Shown: positions 17,112 to 26,312 of the stretch, one piece after another
How the letters are laid out: each line of letters opens with the position of its first letter
Numbering within the stretch: the stretch's first letter is position 1
From: Methylobacterium oryzihabitans
GTDB lineage: Bacteria; Pseudomonadota; Alphaproteobacteria; Rhizobiales; Beijerinckiaceae
Length of the DNA: 64,000 nt
Reading direction: 5' to 3'
Assembly: GCF_004004555.2 (NCBI RefSeq)
Contig: NZ_SACP01000006.1
Span: 124,001 to 188,000, forward strand
Program-made: the position numbers and the translations under genes
The notes under the pieces: model-generated
The model's input: the letters and a program-made list of their open reading frames with translations, nothing else
Told to the model about the DNA's origin: nothing
Databases searched by the model: none

Positions 17112-17527
17112 TCCGCGCCCGTTCGACCTCTTCAGGACTCGTCGATATTGGCATTGCGATCATTATCAATCTGTAAATGTCAATGATAGGGCACTTGGCA
17201 TTATTCTGTGCTGGAATGTTTCTCGCAGATGCAGCGACGGATTCCGCTGGAGAAAACTTCAAAAGGCCGGCCTGTATAAAACCTGCCTGCTCCCTCTTAT
17301 TGCATGATGAGGCTGGACCGGAGGAGCGCGGCCTTCGGCGCCGTGCAATCTTGCCGCCCCCGCGCCGGCCCGAGATCGAAAAAACAACCGATACGTGTAT
17401 TTTCAGAGGCCCGACCGAGATCCGAGGACTTGCGCGCGAGGATTCGCACCGGCGGACGATGCTGCCGTCCTGCACCATCGCGGTGACGATGGTCGCGAAC
17501 GACAGCTTCCGGCACCGGATCGTCATG
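17112..17527. other. Non-coding region upstream of the GGDEF-EAL gene
   Basis: This part of the 765-bp gap is AT-richer than its surroundings for about 180 bp (17120-17300). It should hold the promoter of the GGDEF-EAL gene on the minus strand. I see no conserved reading frame. Repeat elements occupy the rest of the gap (17528-17880). Confidence 0.5.
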
Positions 17528-17592
17528 CGAAATCCGCATCGCGAAAGCGATCCCGCAGGATCGCCCGAAGCCATCGATCGGATTTCGTATGA
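17528..17592 (+). repeat. Partial copy of the TGATACG repeat (second hairpin module only)
   Basis: The stretch from GAAATCCGCATCGCG to GGATTTCGTATGA matches the 3' half of the dispersed repeat. It abuts the full copy at 17590 directly, so the locus carries one and a half units in the same orientation. Confidence 0.7.
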
Positions 17593-17741
17593 TACGGTTT
17601 TCGGACGATCAGTTCCGAAAACCGTATCACCAGCCCGCGCGGTGGAGCCGAAGGCTCCACACACCTGAGCGAAGCCGATTTCCGCATCGCGACAGCGATC
17701 CCGCAGGGATCGCCGAGCGATCAATCGGAAATCGTATGAAA
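17590..17741 (+). repeat. Dispersed TGATACG two-hairpin repeat, copy A
   Basis: A perfect 16-bp stem TGATACGGTTTTCGGA / TCCGAAAACCGTATCA (17590-17629) is followed by CCAGCCCGCGCGG, an extra small hairpin (TGGAGCCGAAGGCTCCA), a linker and a second structured module ending CGGAAATCGTATGA. This is one of five such elements in the window (others at 35015, 42734, 47417 and 49366). Here it lies in a long gap and touches no gene end. Confidence 0.85.
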
Positions 17742-17774
17742 CGACGGAATCCCGGATGCTCCGGCGACGGCGGC

Positions 17775-17880
17775 CTAGAGCATTTTCCGACGAAGTGGAT
17801 ACCGGTTCGTCGAAGAAAATGCGGCAAAATCAAAGACCTAGAGAGATTCGCGATTGCAACGCGATCGTGAAGCGCTCTAG
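17775..17880. repeat. CTAGAGC-bounded intergenic repeat
   Basis: The element begins CTAGAGCATTTTC and ends GCGCTCTAG, so its ends are inverted repeats. The inner sequence around GTGGATACCGG resembles a repeat often seen between genes in Hyphomicrobiales. The stop codon of the methionine aminopeptidase gene (TAG on the minus strand, 17877-17879) lies inside its right end. Confidence 0.65.
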
Positions 17881-18629
17881 CGCCCCGGCATGGTCAGGAC
17901 CAGCGGCCCGTTGCGCGTCGCCACGACGGTGTGCTCGTACTGGACCGTCAGGGCGCGGGGGCGGCTGTAGAGCGTCCACGGCCCGTCGCCGTCCTCGGCG
18001 AACTCGGCGCCGAGCGACAGGAACGGCTCGACCGTCAGCACCATGCCCTCGCGCATCCGCCGGCGCTCGGCGGCGTCGGGCCAGGTCGCGATCTCGGTCG
18101 GCTCCTCGTGCAGCGCCGTGCCGACGCCGTGGCTGGCGAGGTTGCGCACCAGCGTGTAGCCGTTCCTGCGTGCGAAATCGCCGACGGCCCGGCCGATCCC
18201 CGCCAGCGGCCGGTCGCTGCCGACCTGCCGCAGCCCGGTCCACAGCGCCCGGCGCCCGTCCCGGCACAGCCGCTCGACCGCGCGGGTGGCCGGCGGCACC
18301 GCGAACGAGGCCCCGGTATCGGCGAAGTAGCCGTCCCTCTCGGCCGAGACGTCGATGTTGACGAGGTCGCCCGGCGCGATCCGGCGCTCGCCCGGGATGC
18401 CGTGCGCGACCTCCTCGTTGACGCTGATGCAGGTCGCCCCGGGAAAGCCGTAGACCAGTTCCGGCGCCGGGCGCGCGCCGGCCGCCTCCAGCACCGCGCG
18501 CCCGATCCGGTCGAGGTCGCCGGTGGTCATGCCGGGCTCGATCGCCCGGCCCATCGCCTCCAGCGCGTCGGCGACGATGCGCCCGATCCGCTTCAGCGCC
18601 GTCAGCTCGTCGTCGCTCGACACCGTCAT
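17877..18629 (-). CDS. map: Type I methionine aminopeptidase
   Basis: This 250-residue enzyme removes the initiator methionine from new proteins. The pita-bread fold motifs are present: GFPGATCISVNEEVAHGIPG, VNIDVSAERDGYFADT (metal Asp pair), NLASHGVGTALHE (metal His), and two late Glu ligands in LTVEPFLS and QYEHTVV. ATG 18629 overlaps the stop of the PilZ gene. Its length is standard for type Ia enzymes. This may be a second copy, since many Methylobacteria carry more than one. Its stop lies in a repeat element. Confidence 0.92.
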   Translation of the reverse strand: MTVSSDDELTALKRIGRIVADALEAMGRAIEPGMTTGDLDRIGRAVLEAAGARPAPELVYGFPGATCISVNEEVAHGIPGERRIAPGDLVNIDVSAERDGYFADTGASFAVPPATRAVERLCRDGRRALWTGLRQVGSDRPLAGIGRAVGDFARRNGYTLVRNLASHGVGTALHEEPTEIATWPDAAERRRMREGMVLTVEPFLSLGAEFAEDGDGPWTLYSRPRALTVQYEHTVVATRNGPLVLTMPGR

Positions 18630-18958
18630 GGTGCGTCCTCTCCCGGGGCCTCCGGCGCGAAGGTCACGCCCGCGACGTCGCCGCGCCGCCAGCGCAGGCG
18701 GGCCGGGTAGCGGCGCAGGTCGTGCGCCGCGATCATCAGGTCGAAGTGCTCGGGCAGCGCGACGTCGCCGGGCACCAGGAGCCGGGCGCCGGCCGGCGAC
18801 AGGTCGCTCACCGTGCAGGCGAGCAGCCGGTCGGGGCCGAGCACGATGCGGCCCTGCTGCAGCACCCGCCGGCGGCGCACGGCGCGCAGCTCCGGCGTGC
18901 GGGCATCCGGGCGCGCCCGGGGCGGGGCGGACCCCTGGGTCCCTGGGGGGCGGCTCAT
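18626..18958 (-). CDS. PilZ-domain protein
   Basis: This 110-residue protein carries a PilZ-like domain (about residues 25-103). The N-terminal RRRRVLQQG resembles the RxxxR part of the c-di-GMP motif, and SDLSPAGARLLV matches the D/N-x-S-x-x-G part, with a variant D-L-S. The residues therefore support possible c-di-GMP binding. Its stop overlaps the map start (ATGA), so both are likely in one transcript. Function is unknown, but the nearby GGDEF-EAL gene suggests a shared signal. Confidence 0.75.
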   Translation of the reverse strand: MSRPPGTQGSAPPRARPDARTPELRAVRRRRVLQQGRIVLGPDRLLACTVSDLSPAGARLLVPGDVALPEHFDLMIAAHDLRRYPARLRWRRGDVAGVTFAPEAPGEDAP

Positions 18959-19247
18959 CGGTGCGGCGCGTGTCCTGGCGGTCGATGGCGAACCCTAGAG
19001 CCGGACGGGCGCGGCGTCGAGGCCGGGCCCGGCCGCGGCGGGATGTGGGATCGTGACCGGATTGTGGGTTTTCGGTGCAGGCCCTGGTCAGCCGACGCAC
19101 AGCCTGCCCAGCGGCACGGCACTCGGCGAGCGAGGCGGGGCGATGTCCGATCTGTGGGATTTGTTGGCATCGAACTTGAAGGAGCGGGGCGGCCGGCCCC
19201 CGCCGGCGACCGAACGTCCGACCCGAGCCGACACAGGAGTGATGCCG

Positions 19248-20498
19248 ATGACCCAAGGGGGGTGGAGCCGCCGTCAGGCGCTGAGGCTGGGGCTGTCGGC
19301 GGCCGCCGGCACCGTCGCGATGCCGTTCGTCGCCCGCAACGGGCTCGCCGCCGAGCCGATCAAGCTCGGCAGCCTGCTCGACGGCTCGGGCGCGCTCGGC
19401 CTCGAAGGCAAGCGGATGATCGAGACGACCGAGTACGCGGTCGAACTCCTCAACAAGGCCGGCGGCCTCATCGGCCGGCCGATCCAGCTCGTCGCCTACG
19501 ACACCCAGTCGACGATGCAGCTCTATACCCAGTACGCCCAGCAGCTCGCCCTCAAGGACAAGGTCGACGTCATCCAGGGCGGCATCACCTCGGCCTCGCG
19601 CGAGGCGATCCGCCCGATCTTCGGCCGCTCCAAGACCCTGTACTTCTACAACACCCAGTACGAGGGCGGCGTCTGCGACCGCAACGTGTTCTGCACCGGC
19701 TCGACCCCGGCCCAGACCGTCAACCACATCGTCGATTACGGGCTCAAGAACTGGGGCAAGAAGGCCTACATCATCGCGGCCGACTACAATTACGGCCACA
19801 TCACCGCGAGCTGGATGACGAAGTTCATGAAGGACGGCGGCGGCTCGGTCGCCGGCACCGACTTCTTCCCCCTCGACGTCACCAACTTCTCTTCGGCGAT
19901 CAGCCGGATCCAGCAGGCCCAGCCCGAGCTCGTGCTGTCTGCGCTGGTGGGCGCCAACCATTCGGGCTTCTACCGCCAGTGGGACGCCGCCGGCATGAAG
20001 GCGAAGATCCCGCTCGCGTCGAGCGTGTTCGGCCTCGGCGACGAGCTGACCACGATGGACACCTCGACCACCAACGGCATCATCACCTGCTACGGCTGGT
20101 ACAACGACCTCGACACGCCGGCGAGCAAGGCGTTCGTCTCCGGCATGCAGGCGAAGTTCGGCGCCGACGTCACCGACCTCAGCGAGCTGTGCACCGCCAC
20201 CTACGAGGGCATCATGTTCTGGGCCGAGGCGGTGAAGAAGGCCGGCTCGGTCGAGCGCGACAAGGTCGTGGCCGCCCTCGAGACCGGCATCACCATCGAC
20301 TCGCCGACCGGCAAGGTCACGATGGATCCCGGCACCCACCACACCATCCGCAACACCTATCTCGCCCGGCCCAAGGACCGGAAGTGGGAGATCCTCGCCA
20401 CCTTCCCGAACTCGTTCCCGGCCGATACCGGCGGCGCCTGCGACCTCGTCAAGAACCCGCGCATGAACAAGCAGTTCACTCCCGACATGAAGGGCTGA
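19248..20498 (+). CDS. Urea/amide-type ABC transporter substrate-binding protein
   Basis: This 416-residue periplasmic binding protein resembles UrtA/FmdD proteins, which bind urea or short-chain amides. A Tat signal is clear (SRRQALRLGLSAAAG, cleavage near LAAEP). The segment LYFYNTQYEGG followed by NVFCTGSTP is typical of this family. I chose ATG 19248 because AGGAG lies 8 bp upstream; an in-frame ATG at 19242 is too close to it, and one at 19143 would give a 35-residue longer leader. It opens the ten-gene operon to 29508. Confidence 0.87.
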   Translation: MTQGGWSRRQALRLGLSAAAGTVAMPFVARNGLAAEPIKLGSLLDGSGALGLEGKRMIETTEYAVELLNKAGGLIGRPIQLVAYDTQSTMQLYTQYAQQLALKDKVDVIQGGITSASREAIRPIFGRSKTLYFYNTQYEGGVCDRNVFCTGSTPAQTVNHIVDYGLKNWGKKAYIIAADYNYGHITASWMTKFMKDGGGSVAGTDFFPLDVTNFSSAISRIQQAQPELVLSALVGANHSGFYRQWDAAGMKAKIPLASSVFGLGDELTTMDTSTTNGIITCYGWYNDLDTPASKAFVSGMQAKFGADVTDLSELCTATYEGIMFWAEAVKKAGSVERDKVVAALETGITIDSPTGKVTMDPGTHHTIRNTYLARPKDRKWEILATFPNSFPADTGGACDLVKNPRMNKQFTPDMKG

Positions 20499-20504
20499 CC
20501 GGGG

Positions 20505-21371
20505 ATGGACCTCGCCGGCCTGCTCGCCTTCAACGTCGTCACGGGCATCGCGACGCTCGTGCTCATCACCCTCGGGCTGGGGGTGATCTACGGCATGATG
20601 CGGATCATCAACCTCGCCCACGGCGAGTTCATGATGCTCGGCGCCTACACCGCCGTGATGGCGAGCGGGGCCGGCGTGAACATCTGGGTCGCCATGCTGG
20701 TCCTGCCGCCGCTGGTGGTCGGGCTGATCGGGCTGGTCCTGGAGCGCACCGTCATCCGCTTCCTCTACGGGCGGATGATGGACACGATGCTCGCCACCTG
20801 GGGCGTCAGCCTCGGGCTGATCGGGCTCGTCACCACGCTCTACGGCAACGTCGTGCGCGGGGTCTCGACCCCCGTCGGCAGCTTCGACATCGGCCGCTAC
20901 GGCGCGAGCCTGTACAGCCTCGTCATCGTGGCGGCGGCGCTCGCCGCCCTCGTGGGCATGTTCCTGCTGCTGCGGCTGACGAAGTTCGGCCTGATCCTGC
21001 GGGCCACGATGCAGAACCCGCGCATGGCGGCGGCGCTCGGGGTGGCGCCGAACCGGATCTACATGGCGACCTTCGCGCTGGGCGCCGCCCTCGCCGGCCT
21101 CGCCGGCGGGGTGCTGGCGCCGATCTCCGGCGTCTCGCCGGCGATGGGCGCGGCCTACATCGCCCGCGCCTTCATCACGGTGCTCGGCGGCGGGCCGGCG
21201 ATCATCACCGGCACCGGCCTCGCGTCGGGCCTGTTCGGCACCATCAACGAACTCGTCTCGTTCAAGACCACGCCGGTCATCGGCGACGTGGCGCTGCTCG
21301 CTGCCGCGATCCTGCTGATCCGGGTCCTGCCCCAGGGCATCACCGGCCGCTACCTGAGGCGCAGCCTATGA
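20505..21371 (+). CDS. Branched-chain/urea-type ABC transporter permease (LivH/UrtB-like)
   Basis: This 288-residue inner-membrane subunit has about eight hydrophobic helices and the family motif MRIINLAHGEFMMLGAY near residue 32. LTKFGLILRATMQNPRMAAALGV forms the coupling loop. It starts 6 bp after the binding protein gene, and its stop overlaps the next start. No sign of damage. Confidence 0.9.
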   Translation: MDLAGLLAFNVVTGIATLVLITLGLGVIYGMMRIINLAHGEFMMLGAYTAVMASGAGVNIWVAMLVLPPLVVGLIGLVLERTVIRFLYGRMMDTMLATWGVSLGLIGLVTTLYGNVVRGVSTPVGSFDIGRYGASLYSLVIVAAALAALVGMFLLLRLTKFGLILRATMQNPRMAAALGVAPNRIYMATFALGAALAGLAGGVLAPISGVSPAMGAAYIARAFITVLGGGPAIITGTGLASGLFGTINELVSFKTTPVIGDVALLAAAILLIRVLPQGITGRYLRRSL

Positions 21372-22438
21372 CCCCCTCCCGTCCATCGCCGGCCGTGGGC
21401 CTGTCCCTGCTCGGCTTTCTGGCGACCCTCGCCCTCGGGCTCGCGATCCTGTTCGGCGCGCCCCGCACCCTCGACACGTTCGGCCTCGTGCAGTGCACGG
21501 GCTTCGCGGCGCTGGCGATGTTCGGCCTGTCGCAGGGCTTCGTCTGGGGCTTCGCCGGGGTGATGTCGTTCGGGCAGGCCGCCTTCCTCGGGCTCGGCGG
21601 CTACGCCTACGCGGTCTCGGTCATCAACCTCGGCGACAGCACCCTGCCGGTGCTGATCGCGATCGTGGTGCCGATGCTGTTCGCCGGCCTGCTCGGCTAC
21701 TTCATGTTCTACGGCCGGATCAGCGACGCCTATATCGGCGTCATCACGCTCACCGTCTCGGTGATCCTGTTCCAGCTCGTCAACGCCACCTCGGGCAGCC
21801 AGTACCGGATCGGCGCGGCCGAGCTCGGCGGCTTCAACGGCATCCCGGCGATTCCCGCGCTCAACCTGCCGGGCCATCCCGACGAGCCGCTCGACAACGA
21901 CGGCCTGTGGTACGCCGCCATGGGGGCGCTGGTCCTCGCCTACGTCCTGCTGCGCGCCGTGCTCGCGAGCCGGTTCGGCCGGGTGGTCGTCGCGATCCGC
22001 GAGAACGAGACCCGGGCCCAGCTCATCGGCTACGATCCGCGCCTCTACAAGCTCCTCGCTTTCATGATCGCCGCCGGGGTCGCGGGCCTCGCCGGCTGCC
22101 TCTACGCCAACTGGGGCGGCTTCATCAGCCCGACGGTGTTCGGCCTGTCGATGTCGGCCCAGGTCATCATCTACGTGCTGGTCGGCGGGCTCGGCACCCT
22201 GGTCGGGCCGATGCTCGGCGCGGTGCTGATCCAGTGGCTCATCATCGCGGCGGGCAGCCAGACCGTGGTCGATTCCAACCTCGGCCTCGGCCTCGTGCTG
22301 GTCGGCTTCGTGCTGCTGGTGCCCCAGGGCCTCGTGCCGGTGGTGCGCGGCCTGCTGCTGCGCCTGATCGAGCGCCGGACGCCGTCCCGCCCCGCCCCCG
22401 AGGCCGGCGGCGCCCTCGCGACGGAGAGAGCCCGATGA
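21368..22438 (+). CDS. Branched-chain/urea-type ABC transporter permease (LivM/UrtC-like)
   Basis: This 356-residue second permease has about nine hydrophobic segments and the motif GVMSFGQAAFLGLGGYAYA near residue 65, the counterpart of the LivM signature. The coupling loop AIRENETRAQLIGYD is present. It starts inside the previous stop (ATGA) and its own stop overlaps the ATPase gene. Confidence 0.9.
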   Translation: MTPSRPSPAVGLSLLGFLATLALGLAILFGAPRTLDTFGLVQCTGFAALAMFGLSQGFVWGFAGVMSFGQAAFLGLGGYAYAVSVINLGDSTLPVLIAIVVPMLFAGLLGYFMFYGRISDAYIGVITLTVSVILFQLVNATSGSQYRIGAAELGGFNGIPAIPALNLPGHPDEPLDNDGLWYAAMGALVLAYVLLRAVLASRFGRVVVAIRENETRAQLIGYDPRLYKLLAFMIAAGVAGLAGCLYANWGGFISPTVFGLSMSAQVIIYVLVGGLGTLVGPMLGAVLIQWLIIAAGSQTVVDSNLGLGLVLVGFVLLVPQGLVPVVRGLLLRLIERRTPSRPAPEAGGALATERAR

Positions 22439-23181
22439 GTGCCCCCATCACCCCCGGCGCTCCCCTGCGCCCCCTGATCGAGGCCCGCGGCGTCACCATG
22501 CGGTTCGGCGGCGTCGCGGCGGTGGCGGGCGTCGACTTCACCCTCGGCGAGGTCGAGCTGCGCTGCCTCATCGGCCCGAACGGCGCCGGCAAGAGCACGT
22601 TCTTCAAGATCCTCACCGGCCAGCTCAAGCCGACCGAGGGAACAATCCGCCTGCGCGACACCGACATCACCGGCGCCGAGCCGCACGCCATCGCGCGGCT
22701 CGGGGTCGGCATCAAGACCCAGGTGCCGAACGTCTTCAACGGCCTGTCGGTGCACGAGAACGTCTTCGTCGCCGCCGGGCGGCGCAAGTCCCTCGCCCGC
22801 ACCCGCGCCATCGTCGACGAGACCCTGACCCGCCTCGGCCTGACCGGCATCGCCCGGAGCCTCGTCGGCCAGCTCGCCCACGGCCAGCGGCAATGGGTCG
22901 AGATCGCCACCGTGCTGGCCCAGGAGCCGGAGCTGATCCTCCTCGACGAGCCGGCCGCCGGCATGACCCACGACGAGGTCCACCGCACCGCCGCGCTGAT
23001 CCGCGAGATCAACCGCACCCACGCCCTGATCGTGGTGGAGCACGACATGCCGTTCATCCGGATGATCGCCAAGACCGTGACGGTGTTCAACCAGGGCCGG
23101 ATCCTGGTCGAGGACAGCGTCGACCGGGTGCTGGCCGATTCCCGGGTGCGCGACGTCTATCTCGGCAAGCAGGCGGCCTGA
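22435..23181 (+). CDS. Urea/branched-chain ABC transporter ATP-binding protein (UrtD/LivG-like)
   Basis: This 248-residue ATPase has Walker A GPNGAGKST and Walker B LILLDEPAAGM. The signature segment is LAHGQRQWVEIA, where LSGGQ is replaced by AHGQR, as in UrtD-type subunits. It starts in the stop of the second permease. Together with the next protein it forms the heterodimeric motor. Confidence 0.9.
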   Translation: MSAPITPGAPLRPLIEARGVTMRFGGVAAVAGVDFTLGEVELRCLIGPNGAGKSTFFKILTGQLKPTEGTIRLRDTDITGAEPHAIARLGVGIKTQVPNVFNGLSVHENVFVAAGRRKSLARTRAIVDETLTRLGLTGIARSLVGQLAHGQRQWVEIATVLAQEPELILLDEPAAGMTHDEVHRTAALIREINRTHALIVVEHDMPFIRMIAKTVTVFNQGRILVEDSVDRVLADSRVRDVYLGKQAA

Positions 23182-23182
23182 C

Positions 23183-23908
23183 ATGAGCGACCCCGCCACC
23201 CCGCCGCTGCTCGCCGTCGAGGGCCTGCATTCCGGCTACGGCCGCATCCCGATCCTCGGCGGCATCACGCTGTCGGTGCGCGAGGGCGAGTTCGTCGGCA
23301 TCCTCGGCCATAACGGCATGGGCAAGACGACGCTGCTGCGCACCCTGATGGGCTACCTGCCGGCCACCGCCGGCCGCGTGCGGTTCGACGGGCAGGACGT
23401 GACGCGGCGCAGCTCCACCGCCCGCGCCAAGGCCGGCCTCGGCTACGTGCCGCAGGGCCGCGAGATCTTCCCGGCGCTGAGCGTGCGCGAGAACCTGCGC
23501 ATGGGCTGCCTGCTGTCGCGCCGGAGCGAGGACGAGACCATCGCCGACATCCTGGCGACCTTCCCGCGGCTCAAGGCGTATCTCGACCGGCCCGGCGGCG
23601 CCCTGTCGGGGGGCGAGCAGCAATTGCTGGCGCTGGCCCGCTGCCTGTGCGGCGGCCCGCGCATCCTGCTCCTCGACGAGCCGACCGAGGGCATCCAGCC
23701 CTCGATCATCGAGGAGATCATCGAGACGCTGCAGCGGATCGGCCGCGAGCGCGGCATCGCGCTCCTCCTCGTCGAGCAGAATCTCGGCTGCATCGCCGGC
23801 CTCTCCGAGCGCGTCCTGATTCTCCAGAAGGGCGTCATCACCCGCGAGGTCCCGCCCGAGGTCGCCCGCGACCGGGCGCTCATCGACGAGTTCGTCGGCA
23901 TGAACTGA
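23183..23908 (+). CDS. Urea/branched-chain ABC transporter ATP-binding protein (UrtE/LivF-like)
   Basis: This 241-residue second ATPase has GHNGMGKTT (Walker A, with Met as in UrtE), LSGGEQQLLALARCL (signature) and LLLDEPTEGIQP (Walker B). PTEGIQPSI is a hallmark of the UrtE branch and separates it from LivF. It starts 1 bp after the previous stop. Confidence 0.9.
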   Translation: MSDPATPPLLAVEGLHSGYGRIPILGGITLSVREGEFVGILGHNGMGKTTLLRTLMGYLPATAGRVRFDGQDVTRRSSTARAKAGLGYVPQGREIFPALSVRENLRMGCLLSRRSEDETIADILATFPRLKAYLDRPGGALSGGEQQLLALARCLCGGPRILLLDEPTEGIQPSIIEEIIETLQRIGRERGIALLLVEQNLGCIAGLSERVLILQKGVITREVPPEVARDRALIDEFVGMN

Positions 23909-23964
23909 TCCCGCCGACGCTCCTCTCTCCCCCCGCATCTCCCGCCCATCCCCGGAGCCCCCAG

Positions 23965-25506
23965 ATGGATGCCGCCCTCGACTCCGCCCTCGTCGAGATG
24001 ACCGTCGCCGACGTCCACGCCGCCTTCGCCCGCGGCGTCACCGCCGAGGCCCTGGCGCAGGCCTTCCTCGACCGGATCGCGACCTACAACCCGCGCTACA
24101 ATGCGGTGATCTTCCTCAACCCGCACGCCCTCGACGACGCCCGGGCGATCGACCGGCGCCGGGCGGCCGGGGAGGAACTGGGCCCGCTCGCCGGAGTGCC
24201 GGTGGTGGTCAAGGACACCATGGACATGGCCGGCCTGCCGACCACCGCCGGCTGGCACTTCCTGTGCGCCAGGGCCGGCGGCACCGACCTGATGCCGGGG
24301 ACCGACTCGCCGGTCGTCGCCCGGATGCGGGCGGCGGGCTGCATCATCCTCGGCAAGACCAACGTGCCGGTGCTCAGCGCCACCGGCAGCCACGCCAACG
24401 ACAGCTGGGCCGGGCCGACCCTCAACGCCATGGCGCCGGACCTGCTGCCCGGCGGCTCCAGCGCCGGCACCGCCACGGCGGTCGCCGCGAGCCTCGCGGT
24501 GCTCGGGCTCGCCGAGGAGACCGGCGGCTCGATCCAGAACCCGGCCTCGGCCCAGGGCCTCGTCGGCATCAAGCCGACCTTCGCGCTGGTGCCCAATGCC
24601 GGCGTCGTGCCGCTCGCCGGCAGCACCCGCGACGTGGTCGGGCCGGTGGCGCGCTGCGTGCGCGACGCGGCGCTGACCCTCGACGCGCTCGCCGGCTACA
24701 CCGCCGCCGACCCCAAGACCGTCGCGGGCATCGGCCGGCGGCCGAAGGGCGGCTACGCCTCGCGGCTGTCGCCGGACGCGCTCCAGGGCCGCCGCCTCGG
24801 CCTCTACGGGCCGGGCTGGCGCGACCGCCCGCTGTCGCGCGAGACCACGGCGCTCTACGAGCGGGCGCAGGACGAGATCGCCGCCCGCGGCGCCACCCTG
24901 GTGCCGGACCCCTTCGCCGGCAGCGGCTTCGCGGCGATCGGCCGGCCGGTCGCGGGCCTCGACCATTACGACGCCCGCGGCATCGAGAGCGTGGTCCACG
25001 ACCTCCAGCTCTATCTCCAGCGGCTCGGGCCCGACGCCGCCTACCGCTCCTTCGCCGAGTTCGCCGCGGCCACGAAGGCCGAGGATCCGTTCGCCCCCGG
25101 CGGCGTGCTCGCCTGGATGCACGAGGTCCCGGCCTTCGCGCCCTGCCTCGCCGACCCGCTCGCGCCCCCCGACCTGTCGGACTTCCTGGCGGCGCGCGAG
25201 CAGTATCTCGCGGTCTTCGACGCGGTGATGGCCGAGCACGGCCTCGACGCGCTGGTCTTCCCGCAGATGCGCGACACCCTGCCGCCGCTGCACGGCCCGG
25301 AGACGATCCACGAGACGACGGTGTGCGAGATCAACATCGCGGGGCTGCCGGGCGTCGTGGTGCCGGCCGGCCAGTATGCGTCGGGGGCGCCGTTCTGCCT
25401 CATCCTCGTCGGCCGGCTGTGGAGCGAGGCCGACCTGCTCGCCCTCGCCTACGACTACGAGACCGCCACCCGCCACCGGAGGGCGCCCGCTCTCGCCGCT
25501 GGCTGA
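23965..25506 (+). CDS. Amidase (amidase signature family)
   Basis: This 513-residue enzyme hydrolyses an amide bond. The Ser-cisSer-Lys triad is visible: the Lys in VVVKDTMDMAG, the cis-Ser in GGSSAGTATA and the nucleophile in EETGGSIQNPA. The more common D-T-G-G-S-I-R reads E-T-G-G-S-I-Q here. ATG 23965 follows CCGGAGCC. It lies 56 bp after an amide/urea-type importer, which suggests that it acts on the imported compound. No signal peptide, so it is cytoplasmic. Its substrate cannot be read from the sequence. Confidence 0.88.
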   Translation: MDAALDSALVEMTVADVHAAFARGVTAEALAQAFLDRIATYNPRYNAVIFLNPHALDDARAIDRRRAAGEELGPLAGVPVVVKDTMDMAGLPTTAGWHFLCARAGGTDLMPGTDSPVVARMRAAGCIILGKTNVPVLSATGSHANDSWAGPTLNAMAPDLLPGGSSAGTATAVAASLAVLGLAEETGGSIQNPASAQGLVGIKPTFALVPNAGVVPLAGSTRDVVGPVARCVRDAALTLDALAGYTAADPKTVAGIGRRPKGGYASRLSPDALQGRRLGLYGPGWRDRPLSRETTALYERAQDEIAARGATLVPDPFAGSGFAAIGRPVAGLDHYDARGIESVVHDLQLYLQRLGPDAAYRSFAEFAAATKAEDPFAPGGVLAWMHEVPAFAPCLADPLAPPDLSDFLAAREQYLAVFDAVMAEHGLDALVFPQMRDTLPPLHGPETIHETTVCEINIAGLPGVVVPAGQYASGAPFCLILVGRLWSEADLLALAYDYETATRHRRAPALAAG

Positions 25507-25559
25507 CCGGGGCCGGGTCCGGTCCCGGAGGGTCCTGCGCCGAAAGGGAGGGGCGGGCC

Positions 25560-26312
25560 ATGCTGACCGATCACCGCTACCAGGAGATCCTGTCGCGCCT
25601 GAACGGCAGCGGGCGGGTCGGGGTCTCGGACGTGGCCGCGTTCCTGCGCGTCTCCGAGGAGACGATCCGGCGCGACCTCAAGGCGCTGGAGGAGCGCGGC
25701 ATCCTGCGACGCATCCACGGCGGCGCGGTGCCGCTGCGCCTCGACGAGGACCGGCCGCTCCAGGAGCGCGGCAAGACCAACGCCCGCGAGAAGGCGCGGG
25801 TCGGGACGATCGCCGAGGGGCTGATCCGCGACGGCATGTCGGTGTTCCTCGACACCGGCACCACGACGCTGGCGCTGGCCCGCCGGCTCGCCGGGCGCAG
25901 CCTCACGGTGACCACCAACTCGATCGACATCGCGCTGCTGCTCGGGTCCGGCCCGGCCCGGATCAACCTGACCCCCGGCACCCTGCGGGCGCGCGACAAC
26001 GCCCTCGTCGGCTACGAGACCGTCGCGTATGCGCGCCGGTTCTTCTTCGACATCGCCTTCATGGGCATCGCCGCCTGCGACATCGTCCATGGCTGGATGG
26101 ATTACGAGGAGCACGAATCCGCCCTGCGCAAGGTGCTGAAGGGCCAGGCGCGCGAGGCCGTGCTGCTCGCCGATTCCCGCAAGTTCGGCCGTCAGGCCAA
26201 CCTCTGCACCTTCGCCCTCGACGAACGCCTGCGCGTCGTCACCGACCGCCCGCCGCCGCCGCCCTTCCAGGACCGCTTCGCCCAGCATGACATCGCCATC
26301 GTCTGTTCCTGA
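25560..26312 (+). CDS. DeoR-family transcriptional regulator
   Basis: This 250-residue regulator has an N-terminal DeoR helix-turn-helix (HRYQEILSRLNGSGRVGVSD through EETIRRDLKALEERG) and a C-terminal DeoR sensor domain with FLDTGTTTLALARRL and KFGRQ. Such domains bind phosphorylated sugars or similar small phosphates. It lies inside the operon and overlaps the next gene by 26 bp, so it probably regulates the operon itself. The presence of two kinases downstream fits a phosphorylated inducer (inference). Confidence 0.9.
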   Translation: MLTDHRYQEILSRLNGSGRVGVSDVAAFLRVSEETIRRDLKALEERGILRRIHGGAVPLRLDEDRPLQERGKTNAREKARVGTIAEGLIRDGMSVFLDTGTTTLALARRLAGRSLTVTTNSIDIALLLGSGPARINLTPGTLRARDNALVGYETVAYARRFFFDIAFMGIAACDIVHGWMDYEEHESALRKVLKGQAREAVLLADSRKFGRQANLCTFALDERLRVVTDRPPPPPFQDRFAQHDIAIVCS

